Positions 1 to 5,694 of a DNA stretch of 7,292 nucleotides are shown here, piece by piece. The first letter of the stretch is position 1. Each line of letters begins with the position of its first letter. Both the position numbers and the translations under genes were made by a program. Origin of the DNA: an uncultured Planctomycetaceae bacterium. Lineage in GTDB: Bacteria; Planctomycetota; Planctomycetia; Pirellulales; JACPPG01. The notes under the pieces were generated by a model. The model searched no databases. It worked only from the letters and a program-made list of their open reading frames with translations, and had not been told where the DNA came from. Location of the stretch: NCBI GenBank assembly GCA_945957305.1, contig CAMFLN010000136.1, forward strand, positions 1-7,292, in the 5' to 3' direction.

Positions 1-2124
1 CTCGTACACCCAGAACTTCATACCGCCCGGAATGACAGACGGTAGCGGCGAACCATCGAGCTGCGTGGCTTCGAGTTTCACTTCGGCGAGCGGCGGCACA
101 TTGCTCTGCGTGGCGAAGTTGTAACCTGAACCGGCCGCGCCCGAGGCCAATACGATCGTGGTGATCGTATCGACGCCAACTTGCACGCCGCTGGCGGTGC
201 CGATCGTCGAGGCCGTGGGAATCAACCCGTTGCCCGGGGCTGTTTCATGAATCGTGTAAGTGCCCGGCTTCACCTGGAACGAATAGGTGCCGTTGTTTTG
301 CGTGATTGTCGAGGAGATCACCTGGTTGCTCGTGTCGAGCAACTGCATGGTCACGCCCGCTAGCGGAGTATCGCCATTGGTCAGGGTGTTGCTGGCGTCG
401 TTATCGATGTACTCGGTGCCAGAGATCGTGGCGAACTGCAACAGGGCAAAGTTGTAACCGGTCCCCGCGGCGCCCGACCCTAGCGCGATCGTCTGAATCG
501 TGTCAGTTCCACTGGCAGTGCCGGTGGGCGTGCCATTGACTGTGCCGACATTCACGCCGGTCGAGAATGCACCTGTCGGCGGCGTTTCGACCAACGTATA
601 CGTTCCCGGCGCCAAACCCGTGAACGAGTAGCTGCCGTTGGACGAGGTTTGGTGCGGAGCACCGATAGGATTCTTCTGTGCGTCAAACAACTGCACGCTG
701 ACGTTGGCCAAGCCGGTGTCAGCGCCGTTGAATGTGTTGTCGCCGTTGAGATCGACGTACGCAATGCCCGACAATCCGACCGGCGCTTGCACGCCAAAGT
801 TGTAGCCGCTGCCGGTCGAGCCCGAGGCCAGCACGATCGAGCTGATCGTGTCAAAGCCGCTGCTGTTGCCCGTCGTCACTCCGTCGACCTTGCCCACGTT
901 TACCGCCGTTTCGAAGAAACCGCTGGGCTGGATCTCTTTGACCGCGTACGTGCCGGGCTGCAAATTAGTGAACGAGTAATGGCCCGAGCCGTCAGTCAGT
1001 TGCGGAGAGCCGATCGCGACGTTTTGACTGTCAAACAGCTGCACGCCCACATTGGCCAATCCGGAATCGCCCGCATCAAACGTACCATTGCCGTTGCTGT
1101 CGACATACACGGTGCCGCCCAGCGTCGCCGGCACCGGCGGGGCATTGACGATCGTGACCGACGCGTTGCCAAAGAGAATCTGATCGTTGGTCAGGGCCAG
1201 CGCGTCGTCGGCCGTCGTGCCGCCACTTGCCGACGCCAGATAAGTCACATAGCCAGGGTGCAGAATCCCCGAGCTGAAGTTCACGACGCCCGCTTGAGTC
1301 GCCGTCATCTTGATGCGGTTCAACAACACCTGGCCGGCGCCCAGGGGCGTAAAGCCACCGGTGCCGCCGACGGGCACTTCGCTCCCTTGCACGTTGGTCA
1401 AAACGCCGGCCGTGGCGAAATTAACACGGGCCAAGGCCGATCCCGGCGCCGGATACTTCGAGGCGTCGAACTGGACCACATTGGGCACCGTCGGCGCCAC
1501 CGCACCAGGATTCACACCATCGGGCGTGTATTGAACGTCAACTTGTCCGGCGGCAACACCGTTGTAGGAGAACGGCTGATTGTTATTGTTTGGATCGGTG
1601 CGAGTGTCCTGCACCATGACGTCGATATAGAACGTCGACCCCACGACGATCGATTGGCCGTTGATCGGCGTCTCGGTGGCAATCGAATCACCAAGCGTAG
1701 GGATGAGAACGTAGCTGGCCATCGTCGTTGGATTGGCGAAGGCTTTGATCTCTTGAATCACGTCGGTGAGGTTGATGAAGCCGTCACCATTGACGTCCAA
1801 GTCTGCGGGGTCGGTGACCCCCGAGGCGGAACCGTTCTGGCTGGACAGCGAGCTACTGTGTCCGACGTTGGTCGCCAATTGCGAGGCAACCGGCCCGGAG
1901 CCGTAGGTGTTGTAGTAGCTGACAATCTTGATGACGTCGCCGAGGTTCAAGTAGCCATCCCCGTTGACGTCGTGCGGGGCGTGTCCAGTGAGCCCATTGC
2001 CGGACAGCAGTTGGCGGGTTTCCAACCCTTCGAGGCCCAGGCGGCGACTGTGCACCGCGCGGCGGCGCGTGGTCCGTTGTTTCGTCCCCTTACGTCGCCA
2101 ACGCTCGAAAAGTGTGATCTTCAT
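1..2124 (-). CDS. Large surface/extracellular protein with LEPR-XLL motif, dockerin pair and SdrD_B-type repeats (3' end beyond window)
   Basis: An open frame of 708 codons runs from ATG at 2124 to the window edge with no stop, so the C-terminus is missing. Residues 1-28 are very basic (many Arg/Lys) and lead into LGLEGLETRQLLSG (29-42), the LEPR-XLL-type motif at the N-terminus of big planctomycete exported proteins. Two EF-hand-like dockerin repeats follow (about 51-75 and 109-132, each D-V-N-G-D-G then N-L-x-D-V-I). Next is a beta-rich, cohesin-like domain (about 135-330). Three SdrD_B-type units begin at residues 335, 451 and 567. From about 675 a second domain resembling the first beta-rich one begins. 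The protein is probably secreted or wall-associated, with Ca-binding structural modules; I see no enzymatic domain. The ATG is preceded only by weak purine stretches, so the start rests on the basic N-terminus plus motif. The exact role, adhesion or scaffold, is inference. Confidence 0.88.
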   Translation of the reverse strand, partial: MKITLFERWRRKGTKQRTTRRRAVHSRRLGLEGLETRQLLSGNGLTGHAPHDVNGDGYLNLGDVIKIVSYYNTYGSGPVASQLATNVGHSSSLSSQNGSASGVTDPADLDVNGDGFINLTDVIQEIKAFANPTTMASYVLIPTLGDSIATETPINGQSIVVGSTFYIDVMVQDTRTDPNNNNQPFSYNGVAAGQVDVQYTPDGVNPGAVAPTVPNVVQFDASKYPAPGSALARVNFATAGVLTNVQGSEVPVGGTGGFTPLGAGQVLLNRIKMTATQAGVVNFSSGILHPGYVTYLASASGGTTADDALALTNDQILFGNASVTIVNAPPVPATLGGTVYVDSNGNGTFDAGDSGLANVGVQLFDSQNVAIGSPQLTDGSGHYSFTNLQPGTYAVKEIQPSGFFETAVNVGKVDGVTTGNSSGFDTISSIVLASGSTGSGYNFGVQAPVGLSGIAYVDLNGDNTFNGADTGLANVSVQLFDAQKNPIGAPHQTSSNGSYSFTGLAPGTYTLVETPPTGAFSTGVNVGTVNGTPTGTASGTDTIQTIALGSGAAGTGYNFALLQFATISGTEYIDNDASNTLTNGDTPLAGVTMQLLDTSNQVISSTITQNNGTYSFQVKPGTYTIHETAPGNGLIPTASTIGTASGVQVGVDTITTIVLASGAAGSGYNFATQSNVPPLAEVKLEATQLDGSPLPSVIPGGMKFWVYE
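112..426 (-). repeat. SdrD_B-type repeat unit 3 (degenerate calcium loop)
   Basis: Residues 567-671 of the surface protein, 105 residues. It opens ISGTEYIDNDASNTLTNGDTP, then has TYSFQVKPGTYTIHE and closes with DTITTIVLASG to GYNFA. It starts exactly 116 residues after unit 2. The acidic loop is looser than in units 1 and 2, with Ala-Ser and Leu-Thr replacing glycines and acidic positions, so calcium binding here may be weaker. Confidence 0.78.
445..774 (-). repeat. SdrD_B-type repeat unit 2
   Basis: Residues 451-560 of the surface protein, again 110 residues. It opens LSGIAYVDLNGDNTFNGADTG, then has SYSFTGLAPGTYTLVE and closes with DTIQTIALGSG to GYNFA. It starts exactly 116 residues after unit 1. 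The acidic loop is intact. Confidence 0.82.
793..1122 (-). repeat. SdrD_B-type repeat unit 1
   Basis: Residues 335-444 of the surface protein. It opens LGGTVYVDSNGNGTFDAGDSG, a calcium-binding-type loop with Asp/Asn at alternating positions, continues with a YSFTNLQPGTYAVKE segment, and ends with a DTISSIVLASG to GYNFG segment. This follows the SdrD_B/Cna-B-like order: an entry strand with an acidic loop, a G-x-Y-x-F strand, then P-G-T-Y. The unit is 110 residues long. Confidence 0.82.
1135..1722 (-). other. Cohesin-like beta-sandwich domain (protein domain)
   Basis: Residues about 135-330 of the surface protein are rich in alternating hydrophobic beta strands and contain VGSTFYIDVMVQDTR followed by a GVAAGQVDVQYTP segment. 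This is the pattern of cohesin-like domains in planctomycete exported proteins: a strand reading F-x-V-x-V-x-V, then a strand describing a linear path. The last 34 codons in the window (1-102) begin a similar unit, with AEVKLEATQLDG and GGMKFWVYE. The assignment to the cohesin fold is inferred from pattern only. Confidence 0.45.
1729..1974 (-). other. Two dockerin type I-like calcium-binding repeats (protein domain)
   Basis: Within the surface protein, residues 51-75 begin HDVNGDGYLNLGDVIKIV and residues 109-132 begin LDVNGDGFINLTDVIQEI. Both show the D-x-N-x-D-G-x-x-N-x-x-D-V pattern of the dockerin calcium loop followed by a short helix. They are separated by a Ser/Gly-rich stretch of about 33 residues, longer than in a compact cellulosomal dockerin. 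Dockerins commonly sit at the C-terminus, so placement just after the N-terminal export motif is less usual. Confidence 0.8.
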
Positions 2125-2270
2125 AGATCCGCCCGTCTCTGTTTCCTGGTTGCGTTGAACTTGCTCTGAGCCGCGACTCGCTTGCTCGTGACAAGCGCGT
2201 GGCGCAAGAATTCCCGACTGCCACCGAAATGGATGTGACTCGTGCCCGCAGATCGATGCCTATAAATCAC

Positions 2271-2296
2271 CAGGCGTGCATGCAACAGCACACCTG
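2271..2296 (-). promoter_or_regulatory. Imperfect inverted repeat upstream of the surface-protein gene
   Basis: On the minus strand, arms CAGGTGTGC and GCACGCCTG pair over nine positions, with one G-T wobble, around an eight-base loop. It lies about 150 bases upstream of the surface-protein ATG, immediately before a TTTATAGG stretch that could be part of a -10 region. No T-run follows on either strand, so an operator or leader hairpin fits better than a terminator. The function is inferred. Confidence 0.35.
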
Positions 2297-2491
2297 ACGA
2301 GATGGCGCTCAAACCCCTGTTTCTCGAGAGCGGCTAGCCCTCTTCGCCCGGCCGTGCCTCGCGGCCTAACAGCGAAAATGTTCCGTTAACACGCGACTGT
2401 TACGATTAAATGGTCGTAAAGGAACGCGTGGCTTTTAATCTAAGCTGGGGTTGCACCGAACGCAAGAAATTTGCCGGAACGTCCTTTACGG

Positions 2492-2529
2492 AAAAAAGCC
2501 CCGTCTGGCGTGCTGCCCCGCCGCAGGGG
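2492..2529 (-). terminator. Possible weak terminator downstream of malQ
   Basis: Reading the minus strand, a C4 (2526-2529) and G-rich segments that could pair with it are followed by CGGGGCTTTTTT, ending at 2492. The G-C element plus six T resembles the end of an intrinsic terminator about 160-195 bases past the malQ stop. The stem I can draw is short (four base pairs), so this is tentative. Confidence 0.25.
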
Positions 2530-2686
2530 AAGGAACGCCAAGAATCTCAGAAGAGGACGGAAAGAATCGCCTCGCTCGCCGTGTTATCGGCTGCGCAGGG
2601 CGCGTTACGGCATTGCCGCGGGCCGCGGAATATACCGCTTTCCCGTTGAAGAAACGAGCGATTCCAGGGCAGTTTCGGCCGCGGTG

Positions 2687-4618
2687 CTAAACCTTGTCGA
2701 TGGTCGCCGCGGGCTCACTGGTCCCCTCGGTTTCACGGCCGTTGACACCTGAGCTTCTCGGGGCGGCGGAGGCACGACCCGCGCGCTTGCCGCGCTGCGA
2801 CAATGATTTCGCAATGTCGCGAGGCAGGGGAGCCTGCACCAGGCTGTCCAGTGGTTCGGAAAGAGGAATGCACCAATTCGGCCATTGGTGCACCGTCGCC
2901 GGCATGTTCGGTCGCTCAACCGCTGCCACGGCATCCTCCAAGGTGGCTGCCACCAGGGCTGACGGCGCTTCCCCCAATAAACGATAAGTAGCGCGCACGA
3001 CGTCCGGAGCCACCGCGGAATCGGTCAGGCCCGTCATTTCGCGCAGTCGATCGCGAATTGCTTCGGTCGCTTCTGCGTTTGGCTGTAAACCCAGCGCTTG
3101 TTGCGCCGCCAAGTCGTTGCCGGTCCATAGGCCGGCGATCGTCGGCAGGTCATGCGTTGTCACCGCAGCCAGAGCCAAGCGCGGATAGTCGCGCGGCGGG
3201 TGTGATTCAAACCACAGCAAGCGGTTCGAGAGAATGTGTGCCGCGGCGAGCATCTGCCGCACATTTTTGCCGACCGTGCCCAGGTCCTCGCCGACGACAA
3301 ACGCGCCGGCGCGGTGACTCTCGAGCGCCACGATGTTCAACAAATCTTCGGCAGGGTACTCCACGTACGTGCCATCGACCGGAGACATTCCTTGCGGGAT
3401 CCAAAACAACCGGAACAGCCCCATCACGTGATCGATACGCAGGCCGCCGGCATGCCGCAGCAGGGCGCGAATCGTCTCGATGAACGGAACATACCTCGCC
3501 GCGCGCAAACGCTCGGGGACCCACGGAGGGATACCCCAATTCTGTCCCATTGTGTTGTACATGTCGGGTGGCGCGCCGACCGAGACCCCGTCCCCCAGGA
3601 CGTCCTGCCAGGTCCAGGCATCGGCGCCCCGGGTGGCAATGCCGATCGGCATATCTTGCACGATCCCCAGGGTCGCAGCCGCGGCCAACTGCTCGTCGAG
3701 GACCCATTGCAGCCATTCATGAAACTCGACGCGGCGGGCATGTTCCACAGCAAAAGGGGTCACGCCCGGCGCTTCAGGACGCTGGAATTCGGCGGGCCAG
3801 CGCGACCAGTCCGCCCCCAATTTCTCGACCAAAACACAATACGTGGCAAACTGCCGCAGCGCCGGGCCTTGCTCACGCCGAAAGCGGTCCAGTGCCGCGT
3901 CTCCGTGGAAACGGGCGAAAATCGATTCCAGAGCCTGCTGCTTAAGTGCAAAGATCTCGTCCCGACGTATGCGCGGCTGCTCATTCAATTGCCGCCCCAG
4001 CGCCGCGATGCGTTCCAGGTCGGCTCCCACCTCGCTCGCGCCCGGGACATTCTCGACGTGGATGTACAGCGGATTGCGAAATCTTCGACTGCTGGGGTAG
4101 TAGGGGCTGGCCTCTTGCGGGACGACCGGATCGACGGCCGGCAACGGATTAACCAGCAAGAATCGCGCGCCCAATTCCTTCGACCAGTCGCACAGGGTGC
4201 GGAGATCGGCCATGTCCCCCATGCCCCAGCTCGCCTTCGAGCGTGCGGCGTAAAGTTGCACAGCCCAGCCCCAAATGTGCCGCCCCGGGGGAGCAGGGCA
4301 ACGACCGGGGCTGACAATTAAGCGAATCGGTTCAGAAGAGCCAAGCGGCAGGAAGTCGTGGTAGCCGAACGGGACATCGGGGGGGAGCCGATCGACGATC
4401 GAGATGCGCGCGCCGTCCTCCAGGTGCAGTTCCCCGGTGCCGACTTTGAGGGCGCCGCGGCGGCGGCGATCGATCACTTTGATCCTGGCCGGGAGCCGTT
4501 CGCTCCCCTCGACGTTCATTGCCCCGCGAATCGCGTCGCGAGTCTCGCGCGAAGTAACTCTTAACACGCCAAACGCATCTTCAAACTGATGCGCGATCCC
4601 GTGGCAATCCGTGTCCAT
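2687..4618 (-). CDS. malQ: 4-alpha-glucanotransferase (amylomaltase, GH77, long form)
   Basis: A cytoplasmic enzyme that moves alpha-1,4-glucan segments between maltodextrins, releasing glucose, in glycogen/maltodextrin turnover. With the start at 4618 the protein has 643 residues, like the long MalQ type with extra N-terminal domains. Residues 1-115 match that N-terminal region (HGIAHQFEDAFGVLRVTS). The GH77 barrel follows: HIWGWAVQLYAARSKASWGMGD (from 114, split by the usual loop), VNPLPA (156-161), SPYYPSSRRFRNPLY (171-185), GADAWTWQDV (331-340), GAPPDMYNTMGQNWG. All three catalytic acids are visible: Asp396 in LRIDHVMG (nucleophile), Glu444 in VVGEDLG (acid/base) and Asp490 in TTHDLPT. 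The stop is TAG. An in-frame ATG at 4729, right after a TAG, would add 37 residues; I prefer 4618 because family members begin just before the HGIA-like segment and the 37 codons have lower third-position GC. Neither start has a clear Shine-Dalgarno. The last 35-40 residues form a hydrophilic tail outside the family fold. No other glycogen gene is adjacent. Confidence 0.95.
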   Translation of the reverse strand: MDTDCHGIAHQFEDAFGVLRVTSRETRDAIRGAMNVEGSERLPARIKVIDRRRRGALKVGTGELHLEDGARISIVDRLPPDVPFGYHDFLPLGSSEPIRLIVSPGRCPAPPGRHIWGWAVQLYAARSKASWGMGDMADLRTLCDWSKELGARFLLVNPLPAVDPVVPQEASPYYPSSRRFRNPLYIHVENVPGASEVGADLERIAALGRQLNEQPRIRRDEIFALKQQALESIFARFHGDAALDRFRREQGPALRQFATYCVLVEKLGADWSRWPAEFQRPEAPGVTPFAVEHARRVEFHEWLQWVLDEQLAAAATLGIVQDMPIGIATRGADAWTWQDVLGDGVSVGAPPDMYNTMGQNWGIPPWVPERLRAARYVPFIETIRALLRHAGGLRIDHVMGLFRLFWIPQGMSPVDGTYVEYPAEDLLNIVALESHRAGAFVVGEDLGTVGKNVRQMLAAAHILSNRLLWFESHPPRDYPRLALAAVTTHDLPTIAGLWTGNDLAAQQALGLQPNAEATEAIRDRLREMTGLTDSAVAPDVVRATYRLLGEAPSALVAATLEDAVAAVERPNMPATVHQWPNWCIPLSEPLDSLVQAPLPRDIAKSLSQRGKRAGRASAAPRSSGVNGRETEGTSEPAATIDKV

Positions 4619-4740
4619 GCGGCAGGCGTCTTTTGCAAGTCGATCAGGAAACTGGAAACGCTGTGTACCCTGTTTAGTCGCCGCTTCAGCGTACGAAAAG
4701 GCTGTTCGCGGGGGCGCACGCAGTGGCATCTAGCAGGCTG

Positions 4741-4853
4741 CGGGAAAGTGCGAATCCCGTACCAGACGGCAGGCGCCTCCCGTTGCCGCCTAGGAAGCGT
4801 ACTCCCGCAGGCGAAAGGCGTGGCCTTGACCGATGACCTTATCCGCTGAGGTC
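4741..4853 (-). promoter_or_regulatory. Cluster of short stem-loops upstream of malQ (possible structured leader)
   Basis: Within 113 bases there are complementary arms CGGGA/TCCCG (4741-4745 with 4755-4759), CGGCA/TGCCG (4767-4771 with 4784-4788), GCCT/AGGC (4788-4791 with 4809-4812) and GACCT/AGGTC (4835-4839 with 4849-4853), each with a 9-17 base loop. They lie between the preceding terminator and the malQ start. Stems of 4-5 bp in GC-rich DNA are common by chance, and I cannot match the set to a known riboswitch. Confidence 0.2.
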
Positions 4854-4909
4854 CTGGATCGTCGAGTCCAATCAAGACGCGATCGGCCTGAAGTGCCGCA
4901 AATTCATTG

Positions 4910-4937
4910 AAAAAAACGCCGGGACCGCTTCGGACCC
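4910..4937 (-). terminator. Intrinsic terminator after the 113-residue protein gene
   Basis: On the minus strand the hairpin GGGTCCGAAGCGGTCCC (three G-C pairs, one T-T mismatch, three more pairs, AAG loop; 4937-4921) is followed after GGCG by seven T (4916-4910). This is the layout of a rho-independent terminator. It lies about 110 bases past the stop of the small gene at 5048 and separates it from malQ. Confidence 0.65.
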
Positions 4938-4992
4938 CTGGCGATGAATGGCTGTAAAAAAGATGCAGCGGACCCGATTCCAGAAAAGGAAC

Positions 4993-5008
4993 CCGGCCAT
5001 CCTGCCGG
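4993..5008 (-). repeat. Short hairpin downstream of the small gene
   Basis: Arms CCGGC and GCCGG pair around a six-base loop; on the minus strand the sequence GTTCCTTTTC follows. It could be a first, weaker terminator ahead of the one at 4910-4937. Confidence 0.35.
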
Positions 5009-5029
5009 CTCTGCGCTCCGCCGTTGGCA

Positions 5030-5058
5030 CCCCGCGCGGGGAGCCCTTTACATAAAGG
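5030..5058. repeat. Two adjacent palindromes at the 3' end of the small gene
   Basis: CCCCGCGCGGGG (5030-5041) is a perfect 12-base palindrome. CCTTTA-CA-TAAAGG (5045-5058) is a six-base inverted repeat with a two-base centre and contains the TAA stop of the 113-residue protein. Adjacent palindromes like these can be remnants of short interspersed repeats or mRNA 3'-end structures; I cannot tell which. Confidence 0.6.
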
Positions 5059-5389
5059 TGGACGTAGACCAGTCATCGGGGGCGGCGCTGCCAAAGGCAG
5101 GAAACATCGGGCGTCGTCGCGGTGCGTGAGGCTCGCTTTCCTCGTCCTGACGCTCGCCCGACGGGGAGGGGGCCAGGCTGCCCAAGACTTCCCAGCGCTG
5201 CGAATCATCCGACAGGTAGCAGTAGCCCCGGTCGCCGGGCCTGCCGCTTTCGCCCACGAAATCGTGGACGATTACCGTAGCAAAGGCGCTCGGTGCATAG
5301 GTTCCGCCGCGCCAGTTCAACAACCGCGCACGCGCACTGCTGCCAGCAACCAGCGGTTCGCAAAGCTCGAAAATGCGAATCCCACTCAT
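5048..5389 (-). CDS. Hypothetical protein, 113 residues
   Basis: I do not recognise this protein. The start at 5389 is well supported: AGGAGG lies eight bases upstream. The longer frame back to 5488 adds an unpatterned stretch and is rejected. Residues 1-70 (MSGIRIFELCEPLVAG at the start, then ARARLLNWRGGTY, VIVHDFVGESG, GDRGYCYLSDDSQRWEVLG) look like a small folded beta domain with several aromatic and glycine turn positions. Residues from about 72 on are Pro/Ser/Glu/Arg-rich, hydrophilic and probably disordered. There is no signal peptide or membrane segment. The first 70 residues recall short planctomycete proteins of unknown function, but I cannot verify homology. It stands alone, with a terminator behind it. 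The tail encoded beside the palindromes at 5030-5058 may be a later addition. Confidence 0.72.
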   Translation of the reverse strand: MSGIRIFELCEPLVAGSSARARLLNWRGGTYAPSAFATVIVHDFVGESGRPGDRGYCYLSDDSQRWEVLGSLAPSPSGERQDEESEPHAPRRRPMFPAFGSAAPDDWSTSTFM

Positions 5390-5397
5390 ACTTGGAA

Positions 5398-5403
5398 CCT
5401 CCT
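5398..5403 (-). promoter_or_regulatory. Ribosome binding site of the 113-residue protein
   Basis: A perfect AGGAGG on the minus strand with an eight-base spacer to the ATG at 5389. It decides the start codon and suggests efficient translation. The other starts in this window have weak or no such site. Confidence 0.85.
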
Positions 5404-5478
5404 CACTCAGGTGCCGGCGGGGCTCCGATGCGACATGAGAACCGGGCCGACGATGGGCGATGCGACATGAACACAACC

Positions 5479-5507
5479 CACAAATCATTCAGAACAAATG
5501 ACTTGTG
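5479..5507. promoter_or_regulatory. Operator-like inverted repeat upstream of the small gene
   Basis: Arms CACAAATCATT (5479-5489) and AATGACTTGTG (5497-5507) are inverted copies with a single mismatch over 11 bases, separated by seven bases. It lies 90 bases upstream of the ATG at 5389. It is AT-rich, lacks an adjacent T-run and has the size of a dimeric regulator site. The structure is seen; the regulatory role is inferred. Confidence 0.45.
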
Positions 5508-5599
5508 ATTCTTAAGGACCGACAATAGACAGCTGGTTCGTGACGTTACGACTTTTACCAGCGTTATGATCGTCCATTACGTTTTCTTAAGTTTACGAG

Positions 5600-5623
5600 A
5601 AACCTTGCAATTTTGCAAGGTTT
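5600..5623. repeat. Perfect 11-base inverted repeat with a two-base centre
   Basis: Arms AAACCTTGCAA (5600-5610) and TTGCAAGGTTT (5613-5623) flank TT. As RNA it gives a 9-bp stem with a four-base loop on either strand. It is 92 bases past the hydrolase stop, so it may end that transcript, but only three or four T follow and it could equally be a protein-binding site. Confidence 0.6.
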
Positions 5624-5694
5624 GATCAAACGGATTTTCAGCTCCTGTCAATGCAAGCTGGGTCCGTTGGAGGTGAAGGGGCGGCAGGGACAGT

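Larger units (their letters stand above)
2125..2686. other. 562-base intergenic region between malQ and the surface-protein gene
   Basis: No convincing gene. Short plus-strand frames (between 2410 and 2752) and a minus frame (2312-2121) give Arg/Ser/Pro-rich, unpatterned translations. The region holds an imperfect hairpin (2271-2296), a TATA-like stretch on the minus strand next to it (2259-2266), two AACA/TGTT half-site pairs (2368-2401), a 9-bp inverted repeat with arms at 2415-2423 and 2482-2490, and a minus-strand run of six T preceded by GGGGC (2492-2502). The promoter of the surface-protein gene and the 3' end of the malQ transcript should both be here. Confidence 0.6.
4619..5047. other. 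Intergenic region and putative leader upstream of malQ
   Basis: About 430 bases (318 if malQ starts at 4729). A minus frame from 5208 to 4561 crosses it but its translation is Arg/Pro-rich with no recognisable motif, so I do not call it. The region contains a likely terminator for the small upstream gene (4910-4937), palindromes (5030-5041, 4993-5008) and a cluster of short stem-loops between 4741 and 4853. I found no convincing -35/-10 pair for malQ. Confidence 0.5.

Noticed and set aside
649..2169. Plus-strand open frame of 506 codons
   Set aside because: It is antisense to the surface-protein gene, is rich in Arg/His/Val/Asp from codon shadowing, and shows no domain; the minus frame has clear domains and repeats.
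2121..2312. Minus-strand frame of 63 codons ending in an ATGA overlap with the surface-protein start
   Set aside because: The overlap hints at translational coupling, but the start is TTG, there is no ribosome binding site, the frame includes the hairpin at 2271-2296, and the peptide shows no pattern.
2410..2752. Several overlapping plus-strand frames in the gap between genes
   Set aside because: Three frames are open at once, with Arg-rich unpatterned translations and no ribosome binding site; openness is expected in GC-rich DNA.
3236..4321. Plus-strand open frame of 361 codons
   Set aside because: It is antisense to the conserved catalytic core of malQ and its translation has no family pattern.
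4741..4763. Possible T-arm of a tRNA (CGGGA/TCCCG around TTCG on the minus strand)
   Set aside because: The loop has nine rather than seven bases and no acceptor, D or anticodon arms can be placed around it.
4741..4860. Resemblance of the plus strand to part of a cobalamin riboswitch (GTGCGAATCCC, gcgggaaa)
   Set aside because: The B12-box consensus is absent downstream and no gene follows on the plus strand.
4561..5208. Minus-strand frame of 215 codons before malQ
   Set aside because: It overlaps the small gene, the terminator and the start of malQ in another frame; the translation is Arg/Pro-rich without motifs.
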